Position numbers and translations under genes: made by a program
Origin: Verrucomicrobiales bacterium
GTDB lineage: Bacteria > Verrucomicrobiota > Verrucomicrobiia > Verrucomicrobiales > V1-33
Length of the DNA: 64,000 nt
Assembly (NCBI GenBank): GCA_028293125.1
Contig: JAQGPJ010000068.1
Span: 62,001 to 126,000, forward strand
Direction: 5' to 3'
Part shown: one piece after another, positions 35,100 through 43,670 of the stretch
How the letters are laid out: each line of letters opens with the position of its first letter
Numbering within the stretch: the stretch's first letter is position 1
The notes under the pieces: generated by a model
What the model saw: the letters and a program-made list of their open reading frames with translations, nothing else
What the model was told of the DNA's origin: nothing
Database searches by the model: none

Positions 35100-35939
35100 C
35101 TAAAGCATCAGGCGGCGGAAGAGCTCGTCCAGCGGCAGCTGCAGGCCGATGAAAAACTCGCCGAACTCCGCGAACCGGGTGCTGACCTCATCGAAGCGCA
35201 TTTCATACACGATGGCTTTGATGTCGAAGGTGTTGTGGGCGAAAAGCGTGACTCCCCACTCCTGGTCGTCCAGGCCGGTGGAGCCGGTGATCAGCTGGCG
35301 GACTTTTCCGGAGTATTTGCGGCCGGTGATGGCGTGTCCGCCCATCAGCGTTTTGCGCTCGTCATGAGGCAGGGCATACCAGTTGTTCACCTCCCCCCGG
35401 CGCTTGCTCATGGGGTAGAAACAGAAGACCGGCCAGTCCGGCATATTCGGGTTGGTGCGGTCCTGACGGTATTTGGCCATGTGCTGGCGGTAGGTGGCCA
35501 GTTCCGCCTCCATTTCCGGAGTGCCCGGCGTCAGGGACTTCTCCTGCACCATGCGGGCGGTGTACTCCTCCTCGGTGGTGAAGTATTCCGTCCACTCCGT
35601 CATGGACAGGTAGCTGTAAACCGGGGTCAGCACGTCCGCCCCCAGAGCCACGCCCAGCTTTTTCGAAAAGGCGTCGGCGGTCTGAAGGTCGGGGGTGAGC
35701 AGCATCAACCCCAGGTCCGCCTTGGGGCTGACCATGCTGAAGGTGAGAAGCTGGGTGCGGTCGGTGGCGCGGATGTCCTGCACCAGGCGGGAGAACTCCG
35801 TTTTGGCCCGCAGCCGCTCCTCGCCGCCCATGGCTTCCCACAGGCCGCGCTCAATGCGGTAAAAAAGATGGATTGCATGCCAGCCTTCCGGCGGCACAAT
35901 CGGGGGAGGAGGCTGGGGCAGGGCAATGTGTTCGCTCAC
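35100..35939 (-). CDS. chdC: Coproheme decarboxylase (HemQ, chlorite-dismutase family)
   Basis: 279 residues. The C-terminal half matches the Firmicutes-type HemQ: 'FCFYPMSKRRGEVNNWYALP' (with the Tyr involved in decarboxylation), 'GGHAITGRKYSGKVRQLITG' (with the haem-ligand His), 'LDDQEWGVTLFAHNTFDIKA' and 'YEMRFDEVSTRFAEFGEFF'. The enzyme converts iron-coproporphyrin III to haem b by two oxidative decarboxylations, the last step of the coproporphyrin-dependent pathway. A true chlorite dismutase is unlikely, because the distal Arg context of Cld is absent. The N-terminus has a Pro-rich stretch of about 15 residues. Confidence 0.9.
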   Translation of the reverse strand: MSEHIALPQPPPPIVPPEGWHAIHLFYRIERGLWEAMGGEERLRAKTEFSRLVQDIRATDRTQLLTFSMVSPKADLGLMLLTPDLQTADAFSKKLGVALGADVLTPVYSYLSMTEWTEYFTTEEEYTARMVQEKSLTPGTPEMEAELATYRQHMAKYRQDRTNPNMPDWPVFCFYPMSKRRGEVNNWYALPHDERKTLMGGHAITGRKYSGKVRQLITGSTGLDDQEWGVTLFAHNTFDIKAIVYEMRFDEVSTRFAEFGEFFIGLQLPLDELFRRLML

Positions 35940-36070
35940 GGCGGGTCAGGGGGCGGAGGGTGGTGGGAAAAGGGAAAGAGAGGGAGCAGCGGTCTGGAGG
36001 CAAGCAGGAATGCGGGGCATCGGCATGAGGCGTTCGCTCCTCCGGAAGGGGGACGCAAAATGCCGTTCTC

Positions 36071-37168
36071 CTACAGCTGATGGTCGCGGACTTCAAAGAG
36101 TCCCAGGCGCTTCCATCCCTCCTCGCGGGCACTGTAGTCCGTGCTCTCGCTGATCTCCACGGACCAGCGTCGCAGCCCGCTCAGGGCGTAGGACATGTAG
36201 GAGGCCTTGTCGAGAAAACCGAGCGAGCAGTAAAGAACGCCGTCCGTGGGGGACGCGACCTCCGCTCCGCTGTTCACGGATTCCAGCTTGCCCTGATTCA
36301 CCTTCAGCACCAGCACGTCGCCGGTGATCTGCCCGTCGGAATCCAGGAAAAGGAAGCGGAGAAAGCCGGTTTTGGAGGCTCCGGGATCAATGCTGAATTT
36401 GACCTCCGGCAGCAGGGCCGATGGATATCGGGACACCTCCGGCAACAGGGTGTCCACCATGCTCACCCGGTCGGAGGTTTTGGTGGGCCGCCACAGGGTG
36501 TCGATTTTGGTGATCGTGGCCACATTCCCCTTCATGGGCAGGGATGGAACCGCCTGGGCGCTGGAATCCGCCGACGCCGGGCGCCCGGCATACAGGGAGG
36601 AGGAAAAAATGCCCGCCATGATCAGCATGACCGCCAGCACGGCGGCGATACCCAGCTTTTCGGTTTTGGAGGTATGCCACCAGCTGCGGGAAGCGGAGGT
36701 GCCGGCCGCCGGAGTGGGTGCGGGGGCGGTGACTTCCGGGGGGGCCTCCGCTTCCCGGCGTGGCCGGGCAGGACGCATTTCCTCCACCTCCTCCTCATTC
36801 TTTTTTCCCTCCTGCCTGGCGGCGGCGGGGTCACGGGCCGCAGCCCGGGACGGGGCAACAGGACCTTGAGAAGGCAGGGAATCCGGCTGCGGCTCATCAA
36901 GCTCAAAATCCTCATCATCCGGACGGGGGGACGGGGCGGGCGAGGGGCGGTTTTTCGGGGAGGAGGAAACGCCGGGATTGGACTCAAAGCTGAAGGCGCT
37001 GGAAGGCGGCGTGATGGGGGAGCGGCGGACGGGTCTCTCCTGCGGCTCCTCCCCCTCCGGGGTTTCCCCGGCGGCGGGACGGCTGTTTTCAAAAAAACCA
37101 TCCGAGGCTCCGGAGTCGTCCGGGTTTCTGCGGAAGGGAATGCCGGAGGGATCTTGAGGATTGGCCAT
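36071..37168 (-). CDS. Single-pass membrane protein with disordered cytoplasmic region
   Basis: 365 residues. The first about 160 residues are Pro/Ser/Glu-rich and probably disordered. A membrane helix follows ('LGIAAVLAVMLIMAGIFSSS', about 172-191). The remaining about 170 residues form a probable periplasmic beta domain ('KFSIDPGASKTGFLRFLFLD', 'QITGDVLVLKVNQGKLESV', 'GLRRWSVEISESTDYSAREE'). No family or catalytic motif is recognised. It is divergent from the ferredoxin gene. Confidence 0.7.
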   Translation of the reverse strand: MANPQDPSGIPFRRNPDDSGASDGFFENSRPAAGETPEGEEPQERPVRRSPITPPSSAFSFESNPGVSSSPKNRPSPAPSPRPDDEDFELDEPQPDSLPSQGPVAPSRAAARDPAAARQEGKKNEEEVEEMRPARPRREAEAPPEVTAPAPTPAAGTSASRSWWHTSKTEKLGIAAVLAVMLIMAGIFSSSLYAGRPASADSSAQAVPSLPMKGNVATITKIDTLWRPTKTSDRVSMVDTLLPEVSRYPSALLPEVKFSIDPGASKTGFLRFLFLDSDGQITGDVLVLKVNQGKLESVNSGAEVASPTDGVLYCSLGFLDKASYMSYALSGLRRWSVEISESTDYSAREEGWKRLGLFEVRDHQL

Positions 37169-37357
37169 GCCTGGAGCGGAGCTGAAGGGTGCGGAAAAAA
37201 TCAGTCGGAGGGCGTCCGGCGGAAAGGAGGGTCCCAGTTATATCCGGCCCGCCGCCCATTACAAACAGGGAATTCACAGAGCTCCGGCTCAAAAACCGAT
37301 TGCATCCCCGCCCTCCGACTTTAAGGGTCCATGTTCCTCCCACTCACTTGCGAAAAA

Positions 37358-37594
37358 ATGGCTGACAGAGACAACAAGAACGCGGAAAACACGCCCGGAA
37401 AATTTTTCGTCGATGACCAGTGCATCGACTGCGACCTCTGCCGTGAAACGGCTCCGTCCAACTTCACCCGTCAGGACGACGCCGGTTATTCCTTCGTTTA
37501 CAAGCAGCCCGAGACCCCTGAGGAAATCTCCGCCTGCGAGGAGGCGATGCAGGGCTGCCCTGTCGAGGCTATTGGCAACGACGGCGACGAATAG
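37358..37594 (+). CDS. Single [4Fe-4S] cluster ferredoxin
   Basis: 78 residues from ATG 37358 (MADRDNKNAENTPGKFFVDD). Cys22, Cys25 and Cys28 (CIDCDLC) with Cys67 (GCPVEAI) form one [4Fe-4S] site, as in Bacillus-type ferredoxins; Cys60 is extra. It is a small acidic cytosolic electron carrier. It lies directly upstream of thiH, a radical-SAM enzyme needing low-potential electrons, so it could serve as its reductant (inference). Confidence 0.9.
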   Translation: MADRDNKNAENTPGKFFVDDQCIDCDLCRETAPSNFTRQDDAGYSFVYKQPETPEEISACEEAMQGCPVEAIGNDGDE

Positions 37595-37602
37595 ACCCGA
37601 CG

Positions 37603-37630
37603 GTGATTTGATTTCGATTTTGATTTGATC
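37603..37630. repeat. Short GATTT tandem repeat
   Basis: tgatttgatttcgattttgatttgat, a degenerate array of GATTTX units between the ferredoxin and thiH. Probably a simple-sequence tract; no function is seen. Confidence 0.5.
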
Positions 37631-37831
37631 CGCTTCAGACCGGCACGCCGGTTTTTCTGAGTGGAGCGTCAACCTTCCGCTTCCGCCGCCGGCCCAACCC
37701 TTTTCGAAGGGACGGGCGCGGCGGCGGAAGCTTTTTTTGCGCGCGCAAAGTCCAAGCCGGCCCCGCCGTCGGACCGATGTTCCCGTTGCCAATCCCCTTG
37801 CGCCGCCGCCCGGCGGGATGTTGGTGGGGAT

Positions 37832-38965
37832 GTGAGCTTTGTGGAGTCCTTCAATATGTTGCCCCAGGGGAAACCGGCCTTGCTGCGGCGGTTCGAGTCC
37901 ATGCTGGAACCGGTGGCCCCGGAGAGGCTGGAGCGCATGGCGCAGGAGTCCATGCGCGTGACGCGGCGGCATTTCGGCAGAACCATGCGGCTTTTCGCGC
38001 CGGTCTATGTCAGCAACGAGTGCGTCAACAACTGTGCCTATTGCGGATTTTCGCGGGACAATCCCATTCTCCGGGTCACCCTGACCATCGATCAGGTGGT
38101 GAAGGAGGCGCGGCACCTGGCGGTGGAGGGTTTCCGGCATGTGCTGCTGGTGGCCGGCGAGCACCCGAAATTTGTCAGCGACGGTTATCTGGAGGAGTGC
38201 ATCCGCGCCATCAAGGGCTTCATCCCCACCGTGGCCATCGAGGTGGGACCCATGGAGGCGCCCGAGTATGAGCGCATGGTGGCGGCGGGGGCTGAGGGGC
38301 TGGTGGTGTACCAGGAAACCTATCAGCGGGAGACCTATGCCCGCCTGCACACCGCCGGGCCGAAGAAAAATTTCGACTGGCGGCTGGAGTGCCCGGAGCG
38401 CGGGTATGAGGGCGGCTTCCGGCGGATCGGTATCGGGGCGCTTTTCGGTCTCGCTCCATGGCGGGAGGAGGCCGTGGCCCTGGCGGCGCATCTGGAATGG
38501 CTGCAGCGCCATTGCTGGAAGGCCAGCTACACCGTTGCCATGCCGCGCATGAGACCGGCGGCGGGGGGATTTGTGCCGGAATTCGGCTTCACCGATGCAG
38601 AGTTCGTGCAGTTGCTCTGCGCCTTCCGCCTCTGTTTTCCCCAAGTCGGGATCGTGCTCAGCACGCGGGAGACTCCGGCCCTGCGGGATGCCGTCCTGCC
38701 GCTGGGGGTCACCTCCATGAGCGCCGGCAGCCACACGGAGCCCGGCGGCTACACCGGCCAGGGGAAGGACGATCTGCACATCACCCGCAAAGGGCGCCGG
38801 GTGGAGCTGGAGGAGAAATCCGTTGAGGACCGCGCCACTGGCCAGTTTGACATCGCCGACGAGCGCACTCCCCGGGAAATCGAGGTTCTGCTGCGCCGGC
38901 TGGGCCTGGACCCGGTCTGGAAGGACTGGGACGAGGCCATTCTGGACAACGCGCCGGCTGCCTGA
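37832..38965 (+). CDS. thiH: 2-iminoacetate synthase (ThiH, radical SAM)
   Basis: 377 residues from GTG 37832 (SFVESFNMLPQGKPALLRRF), equal to E. coli ThiH. A GGTGGGGA stretch lies just before this GTG. The frame also stays open to GTG 37661, which would add 57 residues including CSRCQSPC. ThiH cleaves tyrosine to dehydroglycine for thiazole synthesis. The radical-SAM motif CXXXCXXC is clear ('SNECVNNCAYCGFS'). Other marks are 'EGFRHVLLVAGEHPKFVSD', 'VVYQETYQRETYARLH', 'GIGALFGLAPWREEA', 'LSTRETPALRDAVLPLG' and the C-terminal 'DPVWKDWDEAI'. It partners with thiG (34029-34805). Confidence 0.92.
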   Translation: MSFVESFNMLPQGKPALLRRFESMLEPVAPERLERMAQESMRVTRRHFGRTMRLFAPVYVSNECVNNCAYCGFSRDNPILRVTLTIDQVVKEARHLAVEGFRHVLLVAGEHPKFVSDGYLEECIRAIKGFIPTVAIEVGPMEAPEYERMVAAGAEGLVVYQETYQRETYARLHTAGPKKNFDWRLECPERGYEGGFRRIGIGALFGLAPWREEAVALAAHLEWLQRHCWKASYTVAMPRMRPAAGGFVPEFGFTDAEFVQLLCAFRLCFPQVGIVLSTRETPALRDAVLPLGVTSMSAGSHTEPGGYTGQGKDDLHITRKGRRVELEEKSVEDRATGQFDIADERTPREIEVLLRRLGLDPVWKDWDEAILDNAPAA

Positions 38966-39214
38966 AAACCGGGGTGCAGTCCTGCTGGGAATCCGGATTT
39001 TGCAAGCCTGGCTTCACCGCCGGTATTTGTGCTTTGCCCGGGCCATGAGCCGTTTGGTGAGGCGGTCAAGTCTTGGGCGCGGATGCTGGCGGTCAGATCT
39101 GCCGGCCAGGAGGTTCCGTTAATTTTGAATTGACCAGTTTTCTCCAAAATCTGTAGCCATGGAGAGTATAGTTCTCCCCTTATATTTCCTTAACCGTCCA
39201 CCTCCCCCCATACC
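38966..39214. other. Intergenic region thiH / PEP-CTERM gene
   Basis: 249 bases. It holds TTGACC at 39130-39135 without a convincing -10, and a small inverted repeat (ggaga-gtatagt-tctcc, 39161-39177) some 38 bases upstream of the next gene, which may be an operator. Otherwise nothing is seen. Confidence 0.35.
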
Positions 39215-40021
39215 ATGAAGTGCCGCCGCATCCCCGCTTCCCTTTTGTTTTACTGGACCGCTGCCGGTCTGAGTGCCGGCCATGCCAGCGCCGCCGCCGT
39301 GCTGGCGGTGGACTTTGGCCGCAACGACAGCCTGGCCCTCGGGGTTGCGGGGACGACGGGGGGCAGCGCTCTGAAGCCGGGATTTCAGGGATTTTACCTC
39401 ACTGGGTCGACCTCGGGGGGCAATTTCACCGGCGTCGCCAGCCTCACCTATGGCGGGATTGATTCCATTTATGCCGCCGCCAGCAGCATCACGGTGTCCA
39501 TCCAAGGCGATCCCAACACCGCCGCCGGAAGCATGGGCGGTCGTGACCGCAACAATCCACTGGACAATGGAGCCTTCACCTACGGGGACATGCTGCGCGA
39601 CGGGATCGCGCGCACCCGGCTGACCAACTCGGCGGGTGACTACAGCCTGAAGCTGAGCGGCCTGGTGCCGGGGAGCTCCTTTTCCCTGACACTGTGGACT
39701 GCCAGCAGCGGGTCGGACTCCAACACCACCTACACCTGGTACGACACCTCCATCGGCTCGGCATCCCTGGGCTCCATTTACAACGGACCGCAGTCCGGGG
39801 GCAACCCGCTGACCGCCACCTCCAATCTGGATTTCTCCATCACCTCCAACGTGACCGCCAATGGCGACGGTGAAATTCTGCTGGGAGTCATCGTGGACAG
39901 CAACAGCGCCACCGCCGCCTTTATCAACGGGTTTGAACTGAATGCCATTCCCGAGCCCTCCGCCGCGCTGCTGCTGGCCGGTCTCTCCATGGCCGCCGGT
40001 TTCCGCCGCCGCCGGGCCTGA
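39215..40021 (+). CDS. PEP-CTERM exported protein
   Basis: 268 residues. N-terminal signal peptide (MKCRRIPASLLFYWTAAGLS). The body is a low-complexity Gly/Ser/Thr/Asn-rich beta protein ('VLAVDFGRNDSLALG', 'YSLKLSGLVPGSSFSLTLWT', 'DGEILLGVIVDSNSATAAFI'), probably a sandwich domain. The C-terminus is a PEP-CTERM tail: 'IPEPSAALLLAGLSMAAGF' followed by RRRR. It is likely exported and sorted by an exosortase, with its function in the outer matrix unknown. Confidence 0.8.
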   Translation: MKCRRIPASLLFYWTAAGLSAGHASAAAVLAVDFGRNDSLALGVAGTTGGSALKPGFQGFYLTGSTSGGNFTGVASLTYGGIDSIYAAASSITVSIQGDPNTAAGSMGGRDRNNPLDNGAFTYGDMLRDGIARTRLTNSAGDYSLKLSGLVPGSSFSLTLWTASSGSDSNTTYTWYDTSIGSASLGSIYNGPQSGGNPLTATSNLDFSITSNVTANGDGEILLGVIVDSNSATAAFINGFELNAIPEPSAALLLAGLSMAAGFRRRRA

Positions 40022-40102
40022 GAATATTCAAAGCCGCCGGAGGCTGCCTCCAGGCTGTGCCCCGGTGACGGGAAACCTGAAACAGGAGTCCGGAAGCGAA
40101 TC

Positions 40103-40140
40103 CGTTTCCAGTTTCCCGTTTCAGTTTCAGTTCCAGTTCC
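40103..40140. repeat. Degenerate GTTTCA/GTTCC tandem tract
   Basis: gtttccagtttcccgtttcagtttcagttccagttcc, roughly six-base units repeated about six times, in the gap between a PEP-CTERM gene and rlmB. A simple-sequence tract of unknown role. Confidence 0.5.
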
Positions 40141-40240
40141 CGTCATCCGGCCGCCGCGCTTTGCCAGTCATGAGGGGAGGAAGTGCTGAAGCGGTGCAAA
40201 TCCGCTTTTCAGGCGGCCTTGGCCGCCTCATGGATACGAC

Positions 40241-40849
40241 ATGAAGTCCCCCCGTCCCGCCCGCGCCTCCGCCACCCCCCCCGGTACCGCCCCCCGTCAG
40301 GGCCAGGAGGTGCGCCGTCATCAGCACACCGATTACGGAAAAGCGCCCGGCATCGGCAATGAGGACGACCTTTACCGGATTGTGAAGGATCAAAAAGCGC
40401 CGCTGATCCTGATTCTGGATGGCGTGACGGATCCCCACAATCTGGGAGCCTGCCTCCGCACGGCGGACGGTGCCGGGGTTCACGCGGTGGTGGCACCCAA
40501 GGACCGGGCCGCCACTCTCACGGAAACCGTGCGGCACATCGCCTGCGGCGGAGCTGAAAGTGTGCCCTTCATCCAAGTCACCAACCTGGCCCGGACCATG
40601 GAGAAACTCCAAGCGCTGGGACTGTGGCTGGTGGGCTTGGCTGACAAAGGCGGGAAGCCCGTCTATGATCTGGACCTGAAAGGCCCCATCGGCGTGGTGC
40701 TGGGAGCGGAGGGGCCGGGTATGCGGCGTCTCACGGGGGAAAAGTGTGACTTTCTGGCCCGCATCCCCATGCAGGGCAAGGTGGAGTGCCTCAATGTCTC
40801 CGTGGCCACCGGTGTCGTGCTTTTCGAATGCGTCCGCCAGCGGCGGTAG
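40241..40849 (+). CDS. rlmB: TrmH/SPOUT 23S rRNA 2'-O-methyltransferase (RlmB-like)
   Basis: 202 residues. The three SPOUT motifs are clear: '[20 protein letters not shown]' (motif 1), '[15 protein letters not shown]' (motif 2) and '[16 protein letters not shown]' (motif 3), forming the knotted SAM-binding fold. RlmB methylates G2251 in the P-loop of 23S rRNA. The N-terminal RNA-binding domain of E. coli RlmB (about 75 residues) is replaced by a short basic Pro/Arg-rich stretch, so substrate choice may differ. An intrinsic terminator follows. Confidence 0.85.
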   Translation: MKSPRPARASATPPGTAPRQGQEVRRHQHTDYGKAPGIGNEDDLYRIVKDQKAPLILILDGVTDPHNLGACLRTADGAGVHAVVAPKDRAATLTETVRHIACGGAESVPFIQVTNLARTMEKLQALGLWLVGLADKGGKPVYDLDLKGPIGVVLGAEGPGMRRLTGEKCDFLARIPMQGKVECLNVSVATGVVLFECVRQRR

Positions 40850-40877
40850 ACTTCTGTAAAACCAGTTCTCCGGACAG

Positions 40878-40899
40878 CGGGGCAGGGGGCCCCGTTTTT
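40878..40899 (+). terminator. Intrinsic terminator of rlmB
   Basis: CGGGGC-agggg-GCCCCG stem followed by TTTTT, 28 bases after the rlmB stop. A textbook Rho-independent terminator. Confidence 0.85.
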
Positions 40900-41013
40900 C
40901 CAATCACCGTCGTTCCTGTGGAAAACCGGTGCCGCTTTGGCTTGGCCGGATGGGCTCTGAGGCGTGGCCCTTCTCCTTCGGGGAGAGAGCGGGATGAAGG
41001 AAAAAGGGAAGGA

Positions 41014-41452
41014 GTGGCGGCACCTTCATAAGCCGGATTCTGTCCCCCGCCGGTCGCCCGGCGGATCAACGGCCATTCCTCTAAGCCTGGCTTCGCAGCC
41101 TGACTTCCCGGCCTTGCGGCCGGGTGCAACCAACCCGGGATTATCCCTGCAGCCTGAGCTGCCGGGGCCAGGCAGGCGGCCTGTTTTCCCTGTTTGTCTT
41201 GCACCGCGCAGGGTTTTTCGTGCCCCCGGCCTTGCGGCGCGGGGCGGTGGGCTCTTACCCCGCCTTTTCACCCTTGCCCCCCGGCCTTGCGGCGGGGAGG
41301 CGGTTTGTTTTCTGTGACACTTTCCGTCGGCGATGGCTTTCGCCCTCCGCCGCCCGCGTTCATCACGCGGCACGCTGCCTTGTGGTGTCCGGACTTTCCT
41401 CCGGAGCGGCATCCGGGGACGCTGCTCCGGCGACCGTTTCGGGTGCCGCCGT
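41014..41452 (-). ncRNA. rnpB: RNase P RNA, bacterial type A
   Basis: Read on the minus strand. The P1 helix is formed by GGCGGCACC near the 5' end (41450-41442) and GGTGCCGCC near the 3' end (41024-41016). The 5' conserved core gaggaaagtccggacacc and the 3' core acagaatccggcttat are present. Also present are 'gggtgaaaaggcggggtaag' with 'agcccaccgc', and 'ggtgcaagacaaacaggga', matching conserved E. coli segments. Three hairpins capped by GCAA tetraloops (about 41278-41302, 41223-41244, 41108-41123) fit P9/P12, P14 and P18. The length, about 440 nt, is long for the class. It is the catalytic RNA that matures tRNA 5' ends. Confidence 0.95.
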
Positions 41453-41456
41453 TGTC

Positions 41457-41484
41457 AGTATGCCACACCCGCCCGGGTGCGCAA
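41457..41484 (-). promoter_or_regulatory. Promoter of rnpB
   Basis: On the minus strand, TTGCGC (41484-41479), 16 bases, then CATACT (41462-41457), placing the start about 7 bases downstream near 41450, which matches the predicted 5' end of RNase P RNA. Confidence 0.6.
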
Positions 41485-41757
41485 GGAAAGCCTTGGAGAA
41501 GAAGCGCGCCGCAAAATGGGAAGCCGGACCGAACGGCAGTCGGAAAACGGGAATGGGTCCACCACTGCTTTCCTTCGAAAAGCGCCGAGGATTTTTTAAT
41601 AAAGACACAAGTGAAATCTTTTTGATTTTTTCTTTTTGGAATAAAAAAACCCTGTCCAATGGTGGCGCTCCCACGTGCCTCGGGTCGTTCACGTTCACAT
41701 CCGTGTTCCGGACCGTGAAAACCATCTGTCGCCGTAATAAGCCCAAATTATTCACTC
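41485..41757. other. Intergenic region rnpB / terC
   Basis: 273 bases. It holds an AT-rich stretch at 41595-41650 (tttttaataaagac...ttttctttttggaataaaaaa) likely to contain the terC promoter and leader. No further gene is recognised. Confidence 0.4.
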
Positions 41758-42741
41758 ATGCCTCCCACTCCCACTCCATCATTCAATCCTTTTGCCGGGA
41801 TCTCCACCCTGGAGGTATTTGCCTTTATCATCCCCTTTGTGCTGGCCATCTGGGTGGACCTGCGCGCCCACCGCAGCGGTCACGCCGTGACCATGAAGGA
41901 TGCGGCCATGTGGTCCGCCATCTGGGTGGCCTGCGCCATGGCGTTCGGGGCCTTTATCTGGAAGGAACGCAGCGCGGAGGCCGCCAGCCTCTACTTCACC
42001 GGCTATGTGCTGGAGAAAGCTCTGGCGGTGGACAATCTGTTCGCCTTTTTCCTGATTTTTAAATCCTTCGGCCTGACCCTGGAGGCCAATCAGCCCCTGC
42101 AGCACCGCATTCTCTATTGGGGTATTCTGGGAGCCATTGTGTTCCGGATCGTCTTCCTGGGAGCCGGCGCGCTGCTGCTCAATCTCGGACCCTTTGTGCT
42201 GATCGCCTTCGCGGCGGTCGTCCTGTGGACGGTTTATAAAATGTGGCGCAGCGGTGACTCCGACGAGGAGGTGGACTATTCCAACCACTGGTCGGTGAAC
42301 ATGGTGAAAAAATTCGCCACCGTGAATCCCTCCATCGAGTCCCACCGGTTTTTCCATAACGGCGTCACCCCGCTGTTCCTGTGTCTGGTCTGTATTGAAA
42401 TCTGCGACCTGATTTTCGCCTTCGACTCCATGCCGGTGATCGTGGCCGTGGTGCAGGATCCCTATCTCATGATCACCTCCAGTCTGTGGGCCGCCGCCGG
42501 TCTGCGCAGTCTTTACTTCCTGCTGATCGCGGCCCAGAACAAGTTCTGGGCTCTGGACAAGGCGGTGATGCTGCTGCTGGTGTTTGTCTCCCTGAAGCTG
42601 ATCGGCGCCGCTTTCAAATTCCATCTGCCGAATGCTGTCAGCCTCACCATCGTTCTCCTGATTCTCGCCGGCGGCATCGTCTGGTCTCTGAAGTTCCCCA
42701 AACCGGAGGAGCCCGAGGCCCTGCCGGAACCCAGGGTGTGA
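41758..42741 (+). CDS. terC: TerC family integral membrane protein
   Basis: 327 residues (E. coli 346). A polytopic inner-membrane protein with about eight or nine helices. TerC/Alx hallmarks: 'YFTGYVLEKALAVDNLFAF' with acidic residues inside the membrane, 'GILGAIVFRIVFLGAGALLL', 'HRFFHNGVTPLFLCLVCIEI' and 'DLIFAFDSMPVIVAVVQDPY', then 'NKFWALDKAVMLLLVFVSLK'. TerC-type proteins export or sense metal ions (Mn2+ in characterised cases) and are core to tellurite and stress resistance. It opens the Ter island; two terminator-like hairpins follow, so it is probably a separate unit. Confidence 0.92.
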   Translation: MPPTPTPSFNPFAGISTLEVFAFIIPFVLAIWVDLRAHRSGHAVTMKDAAMWSAIWVACAMAFGAFIWKERSAEAASLYFTGYVLEKALAVDNLFAFFLIFKSFGLTLEANQPLQHRILYWGILGAIVFRIVFLGAGALLLNLGPFVLIAFAAVVLWTVYKMWRSGDSDEEVDYSNHWSVNMVKKFATVNPSIESHRFFHNGVTPLFLCLVCIEICDLIFAFDSMPVIVAVVQDPYLMITSSLWAAAGLRSLYFLLIAAQNKFWALDKAVMLLLVFVSLKLIGAAFKFHLPNAVSLTIVLLILAGGIVWSLKFPKPEEPEALPEPRV

Positions 42742-42761
42742 CCGTATCCTGATTCCCCTCC

Positions 42762-42835
42762 CCCCGCCTTTCATCCGGCGGGGAATTACTGCCCGGAGCG
42801 GTTGGCGTTCATGGCCGGCCGCTCCGGGTCTTCTG
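42762..42835 (+). terminator. Tandem hairpins downstream of terC
   Basis: CCCCGCC...GGCGGGG (42762-42783) and CCCGGAGCGG...CCGCTCCGGG (42792-42828), the second followed by tcttctgt. Likely terminator of terC. Confidence 0.65.
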
Positions 42836-42924
42836 TATAAAAATGCCTGTTCATCCGCCTGCTTTCCCGGCTTCATGTCCGGCTCCCACTTTCGGCAGGC
42901 AGTAAATGAAATCACGGGTGCCGC

Positions 42925-42952
42925 TTGCCATTTGTTATAAATTCCTGATAAC
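42925..42952 (+). promoter_or_regulatory. Putative promoter of the terY arm
   Basis: TTGCCA at 42925-42930, 16 bases, GATAAC at 42947-42952, about 30 bases before the VWA gene, in an AT-richer stretch after the terC terminator. A moderate match only. Confidence 0.4.
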
Positions 42953-42982
42953 ATCCGGGAAATTCCCACGCCTTTCCCTCCC

Positions 42983-43624
42983 ATGAGACGATTGCCAGTC
43001 TATCTGCTGCTCGACACCTCCGGCTCCATGAAGGGTGAGCCGCTGGAGTCCGTGAAAACCGGCATCCATGCTATGCTGGGCGGGCTGCGTCAGGATCCCC
43101 ATGCGCTGGAGTCCCTTTATCTTTCCATCATCACCTTCGACCGCGAGGTGAAAACCGTCCTGCCGCTGACCAGCCTGCAGGCGCTGCAGCTGCCGGTCAT
43201 CACCTGCCCGGAATCCGGCCCCACCCATCTGGGCGAGGCGCTGGAAGTGCTGTGCCAGCGGGTGAAATCGGAGGTGGTGCTTTCCACTCAGGAAGGTCAA
43301 GGCGACTGGAGACCGCTGCTCTTTGTGATGACGGACGGGGTGCCCTCGGACCTTCAGCTTTACCGGGAGATGATCCCCCGTGTGCGCAGCGCGGGATTCG
43401 CCTCCATCATCGCCTGTGCCGCCGGTCCCAAAGCCCGTCAGGAGGACCTGAAGCCGCTGGCGGATCAGGTGGTGACCCTGGAGACCATGGACGGCAACGG
43501 GTTTGTCAGCTTTTTCCGCTGGGTGTCCGCCAGTGTGGCCGCGGGCACCGCGGAGCCGGGCGGCGGAACCGCGCCCCCGCCCGCGCTGCCCCCGCCCCCG
43601 CCGGAGATCAATCTGGTGTTCTGA
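42983..43624 (+). CDS. terY: TerY-like VWA domain protein
   Basis: 213 residues. A von Willebrand factor A domain with a complete MIDAS: DXSXS in 'LLDTSGSMKGEPLESVKTGI', a Thr in 'CPESGPTHLGEALEVL', and Asp in 'VMTDGVPSDLQ'. A Pro-rich tail ends the protein. TerY proteins are metal-dependent adaptors that associate with the kinase and PP2C of the Ter system. Its N-terminus closely resembles that of the second VWA protein (47069-48103), suggesting duplication. First gene of a six- or seven-gene run. Confidence 0.9.
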   Translation: MRRLPVYLLLDTSGSMKGEPLESVKTGIHAMLGGLRQDPHALESLYLSIITFDREVKTVLPLTSLQALQLPVITCPESGPTHLGEALEVLCQRVKSEVVLSTQEGQGDWRPLLFVMTDGVPSDLQLYREMIPRVRSAGFASIIACAAGPKARQEDLKPLADQVVTLETMDGNGFVSFFRWVSASVAAGTAEPGGGTAPPPALPPPPPEINLVF

Positions 43625-43670
43625 GCCTGCCGCCATTCCAAATCCTCAAGGCCCCCCTTATTTCCTTCCC

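Noticed and set aside
36080-37324. Long plus-strand frame opposite the membrane protein gene
   Set aside because: Gly/Arg-rich shadow; the minus-strand frame has a clear membrane helix and natural composition.
40103-40140. Short repeated units considered as a CRISPR array
   Set aside because: Units are only about 6 bases, degenerate, with no spacers and no cas genes nearby.
41124-42062. Plus-strand frame crossing rnpB and the terC start
   Set aside because: It runs through RNase P RNA and reads terC out of frame.
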